Of a stretch of DNA of 64,000 nt, positions 51,047 to 60,440 are shown in pieces. The DNA lies in NCBI GenBank assembly GCA_039683515.1, contig JBDKRG010000004.1:1-64000 (forward strand), given 5' to 3'. Both the position numbers and the translations under genes were made by a program. Numbering within the stretch: position 1 is the stretch's first letter; each line of letters begins with the position of its first letter. Origin of the DNA: JAJFUE01 sp039683515 (GTDB lineage: Bacteria > Sumerlaeota > Sumerlaeia > MVZB01). The notes under the pieces are model-generated. The model was not told the DNA's origin. It saw only the letters and a list, made by a program, of their open reading frames with translations, and searched no databases.

Positions 51047-51110
51047 ACAAATCCTAAATTCTAATATCGAAATCCTAAACAAATACGAATATTAGAAATG
51101 CAAATCAGAT
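51047..51110. repeat. AT-rich repeat of the AAATCCTAAATTCTAATATC type
   Basis: A 35-base core at about 51050-51084 begins AAATCCTAAATTCTAATATC and ends in CTAAACAAA. Nearly the same sequence lies inverted near 60384-60419, and looser copies at 29456-29530. Here it directly precedes the large inverted repeat at 51114. Confidence 0.8.
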
Positions 51111-51113
51111 ATC

Positions 51114-51329
51114 TTGTCGCAGAGAGGCTGAGCGGGGCCGAGAACGCAGAGGAAAGAAATAAAATTCAAACACGAAATTCACGAAAAAGAACTGCCACGA
51201 AAATACACGAAAAGCCCGGACGATATGCCGGGCTTTTTTTGTGAAATTTCGTGGTCTTAATTTCGTGAATTTCGTGTTTGAATTTGTTGTTCTCTGGTTT
51301 CTCGGCCCGGCTCCGCAACTCTGCGACAA
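51114..51329. repeat. 216-base imperfect inverted repeat enclosing a terminator
   Basis: Outer arms TTGTCGCAGAG (51114-51124) and CTCTGCGACAA (51319-51329) match exactly. Inner 25-base arms (51162-51186 and 51261-51285, beginning AAATTCAAACACGAAATTCA) also match exactly, and CCGAGAA/TTCTCGG lie between. The whole element is palindromic and fills the gap between the mutase gene and a convergent membrane-protein gene. Its centre is an intrinsic terminator. Related elements are at 48454-48593 and 57548-57678, with a half copy at 60298-60345. Confidence 0.9.
51211..51240. terminator. Terminator hairpin at the centre of the inverted repeat
   Basis: AAAGCCCGG (51211-51219) pairs with CCGGGCTTT (51228-51236) around ACGATATG, followed by further T. 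The A-run before the stem makes it usable from the other strand as well. It lies between convergent genes. Confidence 0.85.
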
Positions 51330-51334
51330 ATTAT

Positions 51335-52981
51335 TTATTTTTTGATCACCACGAGTTCGGCGTCCTGATTGAGCGGCAGGATCGAGTACGAGTCCGCGGG
51401 GAGAGCCGCCAGGATCGAGCCGCTTTTGCAGGGGATCAGCAGGGCGGTGATTTTCAGGCGGTGGACGAGGTCGAGGCTGACGTCGCGGTTGAGCTTCTCG
51501 ACCAGGTCGCGCTTTTCGTTCTGGAACGGCGTGTTGTAGAGGTGCGCGAGCGCGGCGCGGTGATGCGTCAGGACCGGGATCAGCTTTTCGACATTGTCCA
51601 GGCCGATGGCGTGCACGGTGAGCGTCGGCTGGACGGCGTCGAGTTTCTGAAGGATGTCGATCGTCGCGCGCGGGGTTTTGTAGATCTGGTAGATGAAATA
51701 CTTGTCGTTGACCTCGGCGCGCAGCATGGCCGTCCGGATCAGGTTGTCGGGCAGTTGAACGATCAACAAAATACCCAATAAGAAAGCGTATTTGCGGCTC
51801 GACCAGTTCTGCCGCGCTTTCAGGCGGCCCATCGCGCAGGTCGCGAAATAAACGAGCGGCACGAACAGGTAGCCGCGCGTGAAATGCATCGGCTGGAACG
51901 GCTTCATGAAGAACAGGAGCTTGTCGTGGAAGATGAGGCCCGCCGTGACGACCAGCCACGCAAGCATCAGGCGGGCCGGGGCGGATTCTTTCAGGAGGCG
52001 CCGGAAATCGGGGGCGGCGGCGTAGGCGACCGCAAGGCCCATGAAGACGCCGTAGGCCGGCAGAAGTTTCGAGGCGAGCATCGGCGTCGAGAACCGGCGC
52101 ATCTGCTCGTAGACCGAGGCGTGCTCGGCGAAGCGCGGCAGGAACACAAGGTAATAGGCGACGAACAGGATGTTGATCGCGGCGACCGCGAGGAGCGGCA
52201 GGACCCACGCCCGCCGGCCGCGGATGACCTCGACGATGAGGAACGCGCCGGCGATGAGCCCCAACTGCAGGCCGGTGTAGGGGTGCGACCACCAGACGAG
52301 GAAGAGCATGGCGGTGGCGAGCCAGGCGCGGCCCCTGACGAGCGCCAGCGCCCCGGCCAGGAACAGGACGTGGAACATCAGCTCGTGGACGAAGGCCAGG
52401 TTGCCGAAGACGTTCAGATACCATTCGCCGTAACCGGATTCGGCCTGCTTGAAGAGGGTGAGGTAGCTATCCCAACTGGCCGGGCCCGCGCCGAAGAAGA
52501 CGTGGTATTCGATGAGCTGAAAGAGCGCGACGGCCCACGCGATGCCGCCGCATGAAATCACGGCCGCCGCGCCGAACGCGATCGGCGCCGATCGCGGCAG
52601 CGCCGCGCGGAAGAGCCGGACGACGAGGAGCATCGCCGCGATCCCGAAGACGGCGCGCAGGAGGTAATCGAGCGCGGGCAAGGGGAGGCCGGTCAGTTTC
52701 CAGATATAGCCGATGACGAGGAAGCAGAAGTGCGAGTAGACGCGCGGGCTGTCGGGTTGGTTCGAGTAGGGGGAGGCGTAGGCGAGGCCGTTGCCGCTTT
52801 CGAACGCCTCGCGCGCCAGGGCGTAGTAGACCGGCTGGTCGGGGTGGACGAGGCCCAGGAAATACTCGCCGGGGGCGAGGTGGCGGGCCGGCGCGAGGAA
52901 GAACGCGCAGTAAAGCAGCGGGATCAGGACGGCCAGCGCCTCGGGCAGACGGTTCAAAAGATCTGTGGATCGGCAACGCAT
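51335..52981 (-). CDS. Polytopic membrane protein of unknown function
   Basis: The 548-residue product has about twelve hydrophobic helices and a C-terminal soluble region of about 110 residues. The first loop, EYFLGLVHPDQPVYYALARE, has an Asp in the place expected of GT-C folds, and FESGNGLAYASPYSN follows. A helix pair with FLVWWSHPYTGLQLGLIAGA is also seen. GT-C-like function is possible but unproven. Start 52981 is ATG with no strong ribosome-binding site. It ends beside the large inverted repeat and is convergent with the mutase gene. Confidence 0.7.
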   Translation of the reverse strand: MRCRSTDLLNRLPEALAVLIPLLYCAFFLAPARHLAPGEYFLGLVHPDQPVYYALAREAFESGNGLAYASPYSNQPDSPRVYSHFCFLVIGYIWKLTGLPLPALDYLLRAVFGIAAMLLVVRLFRAALPRSAPIAFGAAAVISCGGIAWAVALFQLIEYHVFFGAGPASWDSYLTLFKQAESGYGEWYLNVFGNLAFVHELMFHVLFLAGALALVRGRAWLATAMLFLVWWSHPYTGLQLGLIAGAFLIVEVIRGRRAWVLPLLAVAAINILFVAYYLVFLPRFAEHASVYEQMRRFSTPMLASKLLPAYGVFMGLAVAYAAAPDFRRLLKESAPARLMLAWLVVTAGLIFHDKLLFFMKPFQPMHFTRGYLFVPLVYFATCAMGRLKARQNWSSRKYAFLLGILLIVQLPDNLIRTAMLRAEVNDKYFIYQIYKTPRATIDILQKLDAVQPTLTVHAIGLDNVEKLIPVLTHHRAALAHLYNTPFQNEKRDLVEKLNRDVSLDLVHRLKITALLIPCKSGSILAALPADSYSILPLNQDAELVVIKK

Positions 52982-53152
52982 CGGGAATACTAAACATTAA
53001 CCGAAAATAAAATCCACCCTGATCATGGGGCGGGGAGGCCGCGCCGCCGCATTATCTTGATTTGGAAGGTCGGTATGTGAATAATTTATTCCAAGCCCGT
53101 AAAGAAGTATCAATCCAACCGAGCGGCGTTGTCGCTCAAGCGAGGTGGCATG

Positions 53153-53551
53153 ATGCGGTTACTTGTGTGCGCTTTGATGACGCTGATGGTGCTGACCGGC
53201 TGCATGTCGATCGGATCCAAGACAAACCTGGCCCAGGTCGCCCAGGAAAGCGGTCTGACCAACGTCACGACCGGCGACGGGACGTTCGAGAATTACACCG
53301 CGACCGGCCGCTATGACCAGACCGAGGTCGGCATTGCCGTGGGGATTCCGTTCATCACCAAAATCATGGAAATCCTGCCCATGTATTCGAACGAGGCCTT
53401 GCTCGGCGACGCCGCCAAGGCCGCCAAGGCCGACGGCGCCACGGCCATGATCAACGTGATGCCGCACGCCGAGATGTATACCGGCCTGCCGTTCATTTTC
53501 GTCGGCGTTTACGTGGACAAGGCATGCGGAACGGGGATCAAGGCCCGTTAG
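53153..53551 (+). CDS. Small lipoprotein
   Basis: The 132-residue product starts MRLLVCALMTLMVLTGC, a short lipoprotein signal with the lipobox LTGC, so the mature protein is lipid-anchored at its N-terminal Cys. The mature part has a TRL-like pattern: a variable strand region (TGDGTFENYTATGRYDQTEV), then AAKAAKADGATAMINVMPHA and a hydrophobic end GLPFIFVGVYVDKACGTGIK. The motif of an Ala/Asp helix, then A-x-I-N-V, recurs in small periplasmic lipoproteins of unknown role. GAGG lies seven bases upstream of ATG 53153; ATG 53150 is an alternative. A terminator follows. Confidence 0.78.
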   Translation: MRLLVCALMTLMVLTGCMSIGSKTNLAQVAQESGLTNVTTGDGTFENYTATGRYDQTEVGIAVGIPFITKIMEILPMYSNEALLGDAAKAAKADGATAMINVMPHAEMYTGLPFIFVGVYVDKACGTGIKAR

Positions 53552-53572
53552 CCGACGCCCGCGCTTTCAACC

Positions 53573-53614
53573 AACCCCGCGATCGGATCCATATTCCGTC
53601 GCGGGTTTTTTTTT
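53573..53614 (+). terminator. Intrinsic terminator after the lipoprotein gene
   Basis: AACCCCGCGATCGG (53573-53586) pairs with CCGTCGCGGGTT (53596-53607), with an internal mismatch, and runs into a long T-tract to 53614. It lies 21 bases after the lipoprotein stop. On the other strand it borders the end of the regulator gene at 53616. Confidence 0.88.
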
Positions 53615-53615
53615 G

Positions 53616-53939
53616 TTATTCGGCCGGGTTTGAATCCAACGTCTCGAGCAGGCGGCGCATCGCGGCGAGATAATCCGCGAGCGCCGTGATCCCGGCCTCC
53701 GTGATCTGATAGGTGCTCTTCGGCCGCCGCCCGACGAACGATTTCGAGCACGTGATGTAGGCCTCGTCCTCGAGCTTGCGCAGGTTCATCCCCAGCACGC
53801 CGTCGGCCGCTTTGAGCCGGTGCTTGATCGTGGTGAAATCGAGCGGCCCGTCCATGCGCAGCGCGGTCAGGATCCCCAGCCGCAGCGGACCGTGCACGGT
53901 CGAGTTGAGGCCGTTGAAGTCGATGGGCAGATCAGCCAT
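53616..53939 (-). CDS. Winged-helix transcriptional regulator (HTH_34 type)
   Basis: The 107-residue product is a single winged-helix domain of the MarR-like HTH_34 group. It has LNSTVHGPLRLGILTALRMD, then FTTIKHRLKAADGVLGMNLR with KLEDEAYITCSKSFVGRRPK and TYQITEAGITALADYLAAM. These small regulators usually bind DNA as dimers without an effector domain. The start at 53939 overlaps the upstream membrane-protein gene by eight bases, so the two form an operon. GAGTATT repeats around the operon promoter may be its own operator. Confidence 0.88.
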   Translation of the reverse strand: MADLPIDFNGLNSTVHGPLRLGILTALRMDGPLDFTTIKHRLKAADGVLGMNLRKLEDEAYITCSKSFVGRRPKSTYQITEAGITALADYLAAMRRLLETLDSNPAE

Positions 53940-54555
53940 GGCGCCGGCTCCGGTCTTTCCGGGTTATTTGCCATGCCATGATGCCGCCCACCAGCACACC
54001 CATGCTCGCGATCAGCAGGCCGGGAATCAGGTCGCTGTGCCTCACGTGATCGATGACGCGCGGATAGATGATTCCGATGACCATTGCCGGGACGGCGAGC
54101 CCGGCATAATACAGGCGGCCTCGGTCATAGACGGCGGTGATGAGGCACATGACTCCAATCGAGAAGACAATCGCCGACCCGATAGCCGCATAGGACAGCC
54201 CTTGGTGGATGGCCCACCATCTGAACACAAGGACAGCCGGGGCAAAGATCGCCGAGACCAGCAACCCCTTGCGCGTCTCGCGCCACCGAGAAGGGCGGTC
54301 CTGCTTGTTTTGGTAGCGCCTGAGGGTGAACCACAGGCCCAAGATGACGACCAGGGTAAAACCCACATTTCGAATCAAATGGGGGTGGGCGGGAATGGTC
54401 ATGCCGAAAGCGGCTGAAAGGGCAATCATGCTTCCGATAAGACCGATTGCAACCGCCAACACCGCGTCATCCCACCCGATGTGCGATTCAAAACCGAGCG
54501 CCTGGTGAATGGCATCGAGGTCCTGTTTCATGCGGGTGACTTCCGATTCGCTCAT
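53932..54555 (-). CDS. Polytopic membrane protein co-expressed with a regulator
   Basis: The 207-residue product has a short charged N-terminal helix (SESEVTRMKQDLDAIHQALG) and about six hydrophobic helices, among them AVLAVAIGLIGSMIALSAAF and IGSAIVFSIGVMCLITAVYD. I do not recognise a family. The layout recalls membrane proteins paired with HTH_34 or PadR-like regulators, whose role is unknown. GGAGG precedes ATG 54555 at good spacing, and a longer frame to 54630 is rejected. It is the first gene of a two-gene leftward operon. Confidence 0.72.
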   Translation of the reverse strand: MSESEVTRMKQDLDAIHQALGFESHIGWDDAVLAVAIGLIGSMIALSAAFGMTIPAHPHLIRNVGFTLVVILGLWFTLRRYQNKQDRPSRWRETRKGLLVSAIFAPAVLVFRWWAIHQGLSYAAIGSAIVFSIGVMCLITAVYDRGRLYYAGLAVPAMVIGIIYPRVIDHVRHSDLIPGLLIASMGVLVGGIMAWQITRKDRSRRHG

Positions 54556-54568
54556 CGAACCACCTCCG

Positions 54569-54630
54569 AATACTCTAAGAATCGTAATACTCCAAAAAAA
54601 AGAGTATATTGCGAAAGTCATCTCGGTCAA
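54569..54630 (-). promoter_or_regulatory. Promoter with GAGTATT operator candidates
   Basis: On the minus strand, TTGACC (54630-54625) and TATACT (54608-54603) are separated by 16 bases, a good sigma-70 pair, and read towards the membrane-protein/regulator operon. ATACTC at the -10 box and GAGTAT eight or nine bases further form an inverted repeat (54602-54592). A second GAGTATT lies 17 bases downstream (54575-54569). The sites overlap the promoter and leader, as expected for autorepression by the HTH_34 regulator; that is inference. Confidence 0.6.
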
Positions 54631-54685
54631 GAAAAAATCGATTTATTTTGGGCTATATCGTACCACGGCAGTATGAATTTAATCC

Positions 54686-54714
54686 TTGCATCGCAACTGA
54701 CTCGGATGTAGATT
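54686..54714 (+). promoter_or_regulatory. Candidate promoter of the suf operon
   Basis: TTGCAT (54686-54691) and TAGATT (54709-54714) are spaced by 17 bases and lie about 42 bases before the Rrf2-type gene. GACTCGG within the spacer might be part of a regulator site. The match is moderate. Confidence 0.4.
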
Positions 54715-54755
54715 GAAATCTGCATTGAGTACCGATTTTGTACGAGATTGCAAGC

Positions 54756-55280
54756 ATGATCCGCCTGACCAAAATCACCGACTACGCCATCATCCTGCTG
54801 TGCCAGATGGCCACGCACGGCCAGGAGACGCCGCACAACGCGCGCGACCTGGCGTTCCAGACGCAGTTGCCGCTGCCGATGGTGAGCAAGATCCTGAAGG
54901 CGCTGGCGCGGGGCGGGATCCTGATTTCGCACCGCGGCACAAAGGGTGGATTCCGGCTCATCCGGCCGGCCTCTCAGATCCGCGTCTCCGAAATCATCCA
55001 GGCGCTCGAGGGGCCGATCGCGATCACCGAGTGCCTGACCGCCGGCCATTCCCACTGCGGCGTGCACGGCTGCCCCCTCAGGATCAGCTGGAACCGGATC
55101 AACGAGGCCATTCAGGGCGCGCTCGACGGGATCACGCTGGCCGAGATGTTCCAGCCGATGTTCCCGTACGACGGCCGTCGCGGCGCCGAGAAATCAGAAA
55201 GAATACAAAAGTTCGACAAGGCCGATCAGGAGATCGGCGTTCCCGGGAAAAATATGAACGCCTTGGAGCAGAACCGATAG
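54756..55280 (+). CDS. Rrf2-family regulator of the suf operon
   Basis: Rrf2 regulators such as IscR and SufR sense iron-sulfur status through bound clusters. The 174-residue product begins MIRLTKITDYAIILLCQMAT, then the winged helix LPLPMVSKILKALARGGILI with SHRGTKGGFRL. It has three cysteines in ECLTAGHSHCGVHGCPL, the usual cluster ligands. The last part is encoded by a palindromic repeat (55221-55244) that gives KADQEIGVPGK, so its C-terminus is not conserved. ATG 54756 was chosen at the start of homology; a TTG at 54738 is possible. The stop is directly followed by the sufB ATG. It probably represses or tunes the operon. Confidence 0.9.
   Translation: MIRLTKITDYAIILLCQMATHGQETPHNARDLAFQTQLPLPMVSKILKALARGGILISHRGTKGGFRLIRPASQIRVSEIIQALEGPIAITECLTAGHSHCGVHGCPLRISWNRINEAIQGALDGITLAEMFQPMFPYDGRRGAEKSERIQKFDKADQEIGVPGKNMNALEQNR
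55221..55244. repeat. GGCGTTCCC palindrome inside the regulator gene
   Basis: GCCGATC-AGGA-GATCGGC followed by GTTCCC is the fourth copy of the family at 46935, 49693 and 49731. Here it is inside the coding sequence near the 3-prime end of the Rrf2-type gene and is translated as part of its tail. Confidence 0.87.
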
Positions 55281-56729
<1,449 letters not shown>

Positions 56730-56732
56730 GAC

Positions 56733-56771
56733 GATTTTCGATTACGATTACGAGCACGAGCACGAGCACGA
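56733..56771. repeat. Hexamer repeat GATTAC/GAGCAC between sufB and sufC
   Basis: This copy has GATTTTCGATTACGATTAC and three GAGCAC units. It lies four bases after the sufB stop and ends twelve bases before the sufC start, just ahead of its AAAGGG ribosome-binding site. It is the only copy inside an operon. Confidence 0.85.
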
Positions 56772-56782
56772 AAGGGACACGG

Positions 56783-57547
56783 ATGAGCTTGCTTGAAATC
56801 AAAAACCTTCACGCGCGGGTCGAGGACAAGGAAATCCTCAAGGGGATCGACCTGACGATCAACCCGGGCGAGGTCCATGCGATCATGGGCCCGAACGGCT
56901 CGGGCAAGTCGACGCTGGCCGGCGTGCTGTCCGGCCGCGAGACCTACACCGTCACCGAGGGCGAGGTCCTCTACGACGGCCAGAACCTGCTCGAGATGGC
57001 GCCCGAGATCCGCGCGCGGGCGGGGATCTTCCTCGCGTTCCAGTACCCCGTCGAGATCCCCGGCGTGAACAACACGTATTTCCTTCGCTCGGCGCTCAAC
57101 GCCGCGCGCAAGCACCGCGGGCAGGACGAGATTTCGAGCGACGAGTTCCTCAAGCTCGTGCGCGAGAAGATGCAGCTCGTCAAGATGGACGAGGGGCTGC
57201 TCAAGCGCTCGGTTAACGAGGGGTTCTCGGGCGGCGAGAAGAAACGGAACGAAATCTTCCAGATGGCGGTCCTCGAGCCCAAGCTCGCGATCCTGGACGA
57301 GACCGACTCGGGGCTCGACATCGACGCGCTGCGGATCGTCTCGGAGGGGGTCAACTCCCTGCGCGGCCCCGACCGCGGGATCATCGTCGTCACGCACTAT
57401 CAGCGGCTTCTGAACTACATCGTCCCCGATTTCGTGCACGTGCTCGTCGGCGGCCGCGTGATCAAGAGCGGCGGCAAGGAACTGGCATTGGAACTCGAGC
57501 GTGAAGGCTACGGCTGGGTCGAGGAAACACGGGAAGCGGAGATATAA
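56783..57547 (+). CDS. sufC: Iron-sulfur cluster assembly ATPase SufC
   Basis: SufC is the ABC-type ATPase that drives the SufBCD scaffold. The 254-residue product has Walker A GPNGSGKST (residues 36-44), a Q-loop in LAFQYPVEIPGVN, the SufC form of the ABC signature FSGGEKKRNEIFQM and Walker B with LAILDETDSGLDIDALRIVS. A His switch lies in VVTHYQRLLNYI. The ATG at 56783 has AAAGGG upstream; a longer frame from 56219 is sufB in another frame. Between it and sufD lie 142 bases with an inverted repeat. Confidence 0.96.
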   Translation: MSLLEIKNLHARVEDKEILKGIDLTINPGEVHAIMGPNGSGKSTLAGVLSGRETYTVTEGEVLYDGQNLLEMAPEIRARAGIFLAFQYPVEIPGVNNTYFLRSALNAARKHRGQDEISSDEFLKLVREKMQLVKMDEGLLKRSVNEGFSGGEKKRNEIFQMAVLEPKLAILDETDSGLDIDALRIVSEGVNSLRGPDRGIIVVTHYQRLLNYIVPDFVHVLVGGRVIKSGGKELALELEREGYGWVEETREAEI

Positions 57548-57678
57548 TTCAATGCAAACACGAAACCCACGAAAAGAATGCGCACGAAAACTCACGAAAT
57601 AGAGACGGGGAATTTCAAAACATTTTCGTGGGAATTCGTGATCTGATTTCGTGAATTTCGTGTTTGAATTTCGAGTAA
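57548..57678. repeat. CACGAAA imperfect inverted repeat between sufC and sufD
   Basis: A left arm with CAAACACGAAACCCACGAAAA and related units (57552-57601) faces a right arm with TTTCGTGAATTTCGTGTTTG (about 57650-57669). The arms pair imperfectly over about 50 bases. It belongs to the family of 51114-51329 but lacks the CTCTGC outer arms. It would be transcribed within the suf operon. Confidence 0.82.
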
Positions 57679-57689
57679 AAGGCTTTTCA

Positions 57690-59042
57690 ATGGCTATTGC
57701 AACTTCCAGCGCCAAGGATCATTTCATCACCGAATTCATGAGGATGGAGCCGCAGCTCACGGGGGCGGGCGTGGATTGGCTCGTGGCGATGCGCCGCGAC
57801 GCGCTCGAGCGGTTCACCGAGCTCGGCATACCCGGCCGCAAGGACGAGGAATGGCGCTTCACGAACCTGGAGCCGCTCGAGGCGATGGTGTTCGCCAGCC
57901 CCGATCCGGCGCGGACGTATCACAGCCTCGAAGAGGCGGCGAAGAACTATTTCATCCCGGGGCTCGACGCGCACCGCTTTGTCTTTATCAACGGCCAGTA
58001 CCAGCCGGCGCTCTCGGACGCGGGCGGGCTGCCGGCGGGGGTGCGGGTCATGACCGTCGGCGAGGCGATCGAAACGGGCGACCCGGTTTTCAGGAAGCAT
58101 CTCGGGCGGTGCATCGACGACGCGAAGAACCCGTTCACGGCGCTCAACGCCGCGTGGCTGCAGAACGGCGTGTTCATGCACGTGCCCGACGGCTGCGTGG
58201 TCGACAAGCCGGTCCACTGGGTGATCGTCGCCAACGCCGGGACGCAGCCGCTCGCGCTGCACCCGCGCAACCTGATCGTCGTCGGGCGCGCGGCGCAGGT
58301 GACGATCATCGGGACGTACGGCGGGGCGGGCGAGGGGGCGTACCTGACCAACGGCGTCACCGAGATGTTCATCGACGAGGACGCGCAGGTCGACCACTAC
58401 CGGATCCAGCTCGAAAACCCGAGCGCGTTCCACGTCGGGTCGATGTACGCGCGGCAGATGCGGTCGAGCAACCTGCGCACGCACGCCTTCGCGATCGGCG
58501 CGGCGCTGTCGCGGCAGAACACGAACATCACGCTGGCGGGCGAGGGGACCGAGACGACGCTCAACGGGCTGTATGCCGTCGCCGGCACGCAACACGCCGC
58601 CGCGCACACGCGGCTCGACCACGCGATGCCGCACTGCCACAGCGCGGAACTCTACAAGGGCATCCTCGACGAGCGCGCCAGCGGCGTGTTCACGGGTCGG
58701 ATCCTGGTGCGGCCGGACGCGCAGAAGACCGACGCGTATCAGCGCAACAAGGCGCTGCTCCTGTCGGACGACGCGGTGGTCAACACGCAGCCGCAGCTCG
58801 AGATCTTCGCCGACGACGTCAAGTGCACGCACGGGGCGAGCGTCGGCCAGCTCGATTCGGAGGCGGCGTTCTACCTGCGTTCGCGCGGGATCGACCAGAA
58901 CGAGGCGCGCTCGCTCCTGACGTTCGCGTTCGCGGGCGAGGTGATCGACCAGGTCCGGGTCGAGCCGCTCAGGGCCGAGCTCGGCCGGATCGTCGCCGGC
59001 AAGTTCCACGCGCACAATCCATTTGCGGAGGCGCTCCCATGA
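57690..59042 (+). CDS. sufD: Iron-sulfur cluster assembly protein SufD
   Basis: SufD pairs with SufB in the scaffold. The 450-residue product has the family start with EFMRMEPQLTGAGVDWLVAM, then GIPGRKDEEWRFTNLEPLEA, a beta-helix region and the end with LVRPDAQKTDAYQRNKALLL, CTHGASVGQLDSEAAFYLRS and RGIDQNEARSLLTFAFAGEV. The conserved His and Cys near CTHGASVG are in place. The ATG at 57690 has AAAAGG eight bases upstream; earlier codons are repeat-derived. Its stop overlaps the sufS start by ATGA. Confidence 0.95.
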   Translation: MAIATSSAKDHFITEFMRMEPQLTGAGVDWLVAMRRDALERFTELGIPGRKDEEWRFTNLEPLEAMVFASPDPARTYHSLEEAAKNYFIPGLDAHRFVFINGQYQPALSDAGGLPAGVRVMTVGEAIETGDPVFRKHLGRCIDDAKNPFTALNAAWLQNGVFMHVPDGCVVDKPVHWVIVANAGTQPLALHPRNLIVVGRAAQVTIIGTYGGAGEGAYLTNGVTEMFIDEDAQVDHYRIQLENPSAFHVGSMYARQMRSSNLRTHAFAIGAALSRQNTNITLAGEGTETTLNGLYAVAGTQHAAAHTRLDHAMPHCHSAELYKGILDERASGVFTGRILVRPDAQKTDAYQRNKALLLSDDAVVNTQPQLEIFADDVKCTHGASVGQLDSEAAFYLRSRGIDQNEARSLLTFAFAGEVIDQVRVEPLRAELGRIVAGKFHAHNPFAEALP

Positions 59043-60295
59043 CCGCCGTCGCGCCACTGCCGCATCACGGCGACTGGGAACTGGACGTCGAGAAGGTCCG
59101 CGCCGATTTCCCGATCCTCAAGCGCCTCGTCCACGGCAAGCCGCTCGTCTACCTGGACAACGCCGCCTCGACGCAGAAGCCGCGGCAGGTGATCGACGCG
59201 ATCGGCCGGTTCTACTCGGAAAGCTACGCCAACATCCACCGCGGCATCCACGAGCTTTCGCAGGAGGCGACGGCGGCGCACGACGACGCGCGCGAGAAGG
59301 TGAGGAAATTCCTCGGCGCGGCCGACCGGCACGAGATCGTGTTCGTGCGCGGCGCGACCGAGGCGATCAACCTCGTCGTATGGAGCTGGGGCTGGCAGAA
59401 CATCGGGCCCGGCGACGAGGTCCTGATCTCCGCGATGGAACATCACTCCAACATCGTGCCGTGGCAGGTGTTGTGCGCGCGCAAGGGCGCAAGCCTGTGC
59501 GTCGCGCCGATCAACGACCAGGGCGTCCTGCTCCTCGACAAGATGGAAAAGATGATCGGCGAGCGCACGCGCATCATCGCGATGACGCACGTCTCCAACG
59601 CGCTCGGCACGCAGGTCCCGATCCACCACGTCATCGAGATGGCGCACCGGCATGGGATTCCCGTGCTGGTCGACGGCGCGCAGGCCGTCCCGCACCTGCC
59701 GGTCAACGTGGCGGCGCTCGGCTGCGATTTCTACGTCTTCTCCGGGCACAAGATCTACGGGCCGAGCGGCATCGGCGCGCTCTACGGCCGGCGCGAGCTG
59801 CTCGAGGAAATGCCGCCGTGGCAGTGCGGCGGCGACATGATCGACCGCGTTTCGTTCGACAAAACGACGTTCAACGAAGTGCCCTACAAGTTCGAGGCCG
59901 GGACGCCGGACATCGCCGGCGCGGTTGGCCTCGGCGCGGCGATCGATTACATGACGAAGATCGGCATCGGCAACATCGCCATGTATGAGCAGGAGCTGCT
60001 GGCCTACGCGACCGCGCGCATGCTCGAGATCCCGGGCCTGCGCATCATCGGCACCGCCCCGTGCAAGGCGAGCGTCCTGTCGTTCATCGTCGACGGCATC
60101 CACCCGACCGACATCGCGACGATCCTGGACCAGGAGGGGGTCGCGGTCAGGACCGGCCACCACTGCGCCATGCCGCTCATGGAGCGGCTGGGCCTGCCGG
60201 GAACGGCGCGGGCGTCGCTGGCGTTCTACAACACGAGAGCAGAGGTGGACAAGCTGGTCGAGGCCACGAAGAAAGCGGTCAAGCTGCTGGGATAA
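59039..60295 (+). CDS. sufS: Cysteine desulfurase SufS
   Basis: SufS takes sulfur from cysteine with pyridoxal phosphate and delivers it as a persulfide for cluster building. The 418-residue product has YLDNAASTQKPRQVIDAI, the PLP lysine Lys238 in FSGHKIYGPSGIGALYG, and the active cysteine Cys376 in RTGHHCAMPLMERLGL. The short loop around this Cys is that of group II desulfurases. The start overlaps the sufD stop (ATGA). No SufE or SufU gene is in the window, so the sulfur-transfer partner must be elsewhere or unnecessary. Confidence 0.96.
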   Translation: MTAVAPLPHHGDWELDVEKVRADFPILKRLVHGKPLVYLDNAASTQKPRQVIDAIGRFYSESYANIHRGIHELSQEATAAHDDAREKVRKFLGAADRHEIVFVRGATEAINLVVWSWGWQNIGPGDEVLISAMEHHSNIVPWQVLCARKGASLCVAPINDQGVLLLDKMEKMIGERTRIIAMTHVSNALGTQVPIHHVIEMAHRHGIPVLVDGAQAVPHLPVNVAALGCDFYVFSGHKIYGPSGIGALYGRRELLEEMPPWQCGGDMIDRVSFDKTTFNEVPYKFEAGTPDIAGAVGLGAAIDYMTKIGIGNIAMYEQELLAYATARMLEIPGLRIIGTAPCKASVLSFIVDGIHPTDIATILDQEGVAVRTGHHCAMPLMERLGLPGTARASLAFYNTRAEVDKLVEATKKAVKLLG

Positions 60296-60297
60296 AT

Positions 60298-60425
60298 GCA
60301 AAGACAAACACGAAAGAATTTGTCACAGAGAGGCAGAGACGGGCAGAGGGCGCGGAGAAGAGTATTTGAAATTTCGATTTTGGGTTTGTTTAGGATTTCG
60401 ATATTAGGATTTAGGATTTGTTTAA
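60298..60425. repeat. Half inverted repeat plus inverted AT-rich repeat
   Basis: At 60298-60345 there is CAAACACGAAAGAATTTGTC followed by CAGAGAGGCAGAG, one arm of the 51114-type element. At 60361-60425 lies the AT-rich repeat of 51047-51110 in inverted orientation, reading GGATTTAGGATTTG. The two families are thus neighbours again. They fill the gap between sufS and sufT. Confidence 0.78.
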
Positions 60426-60440
60426 GAGAGACCGCGAAAA

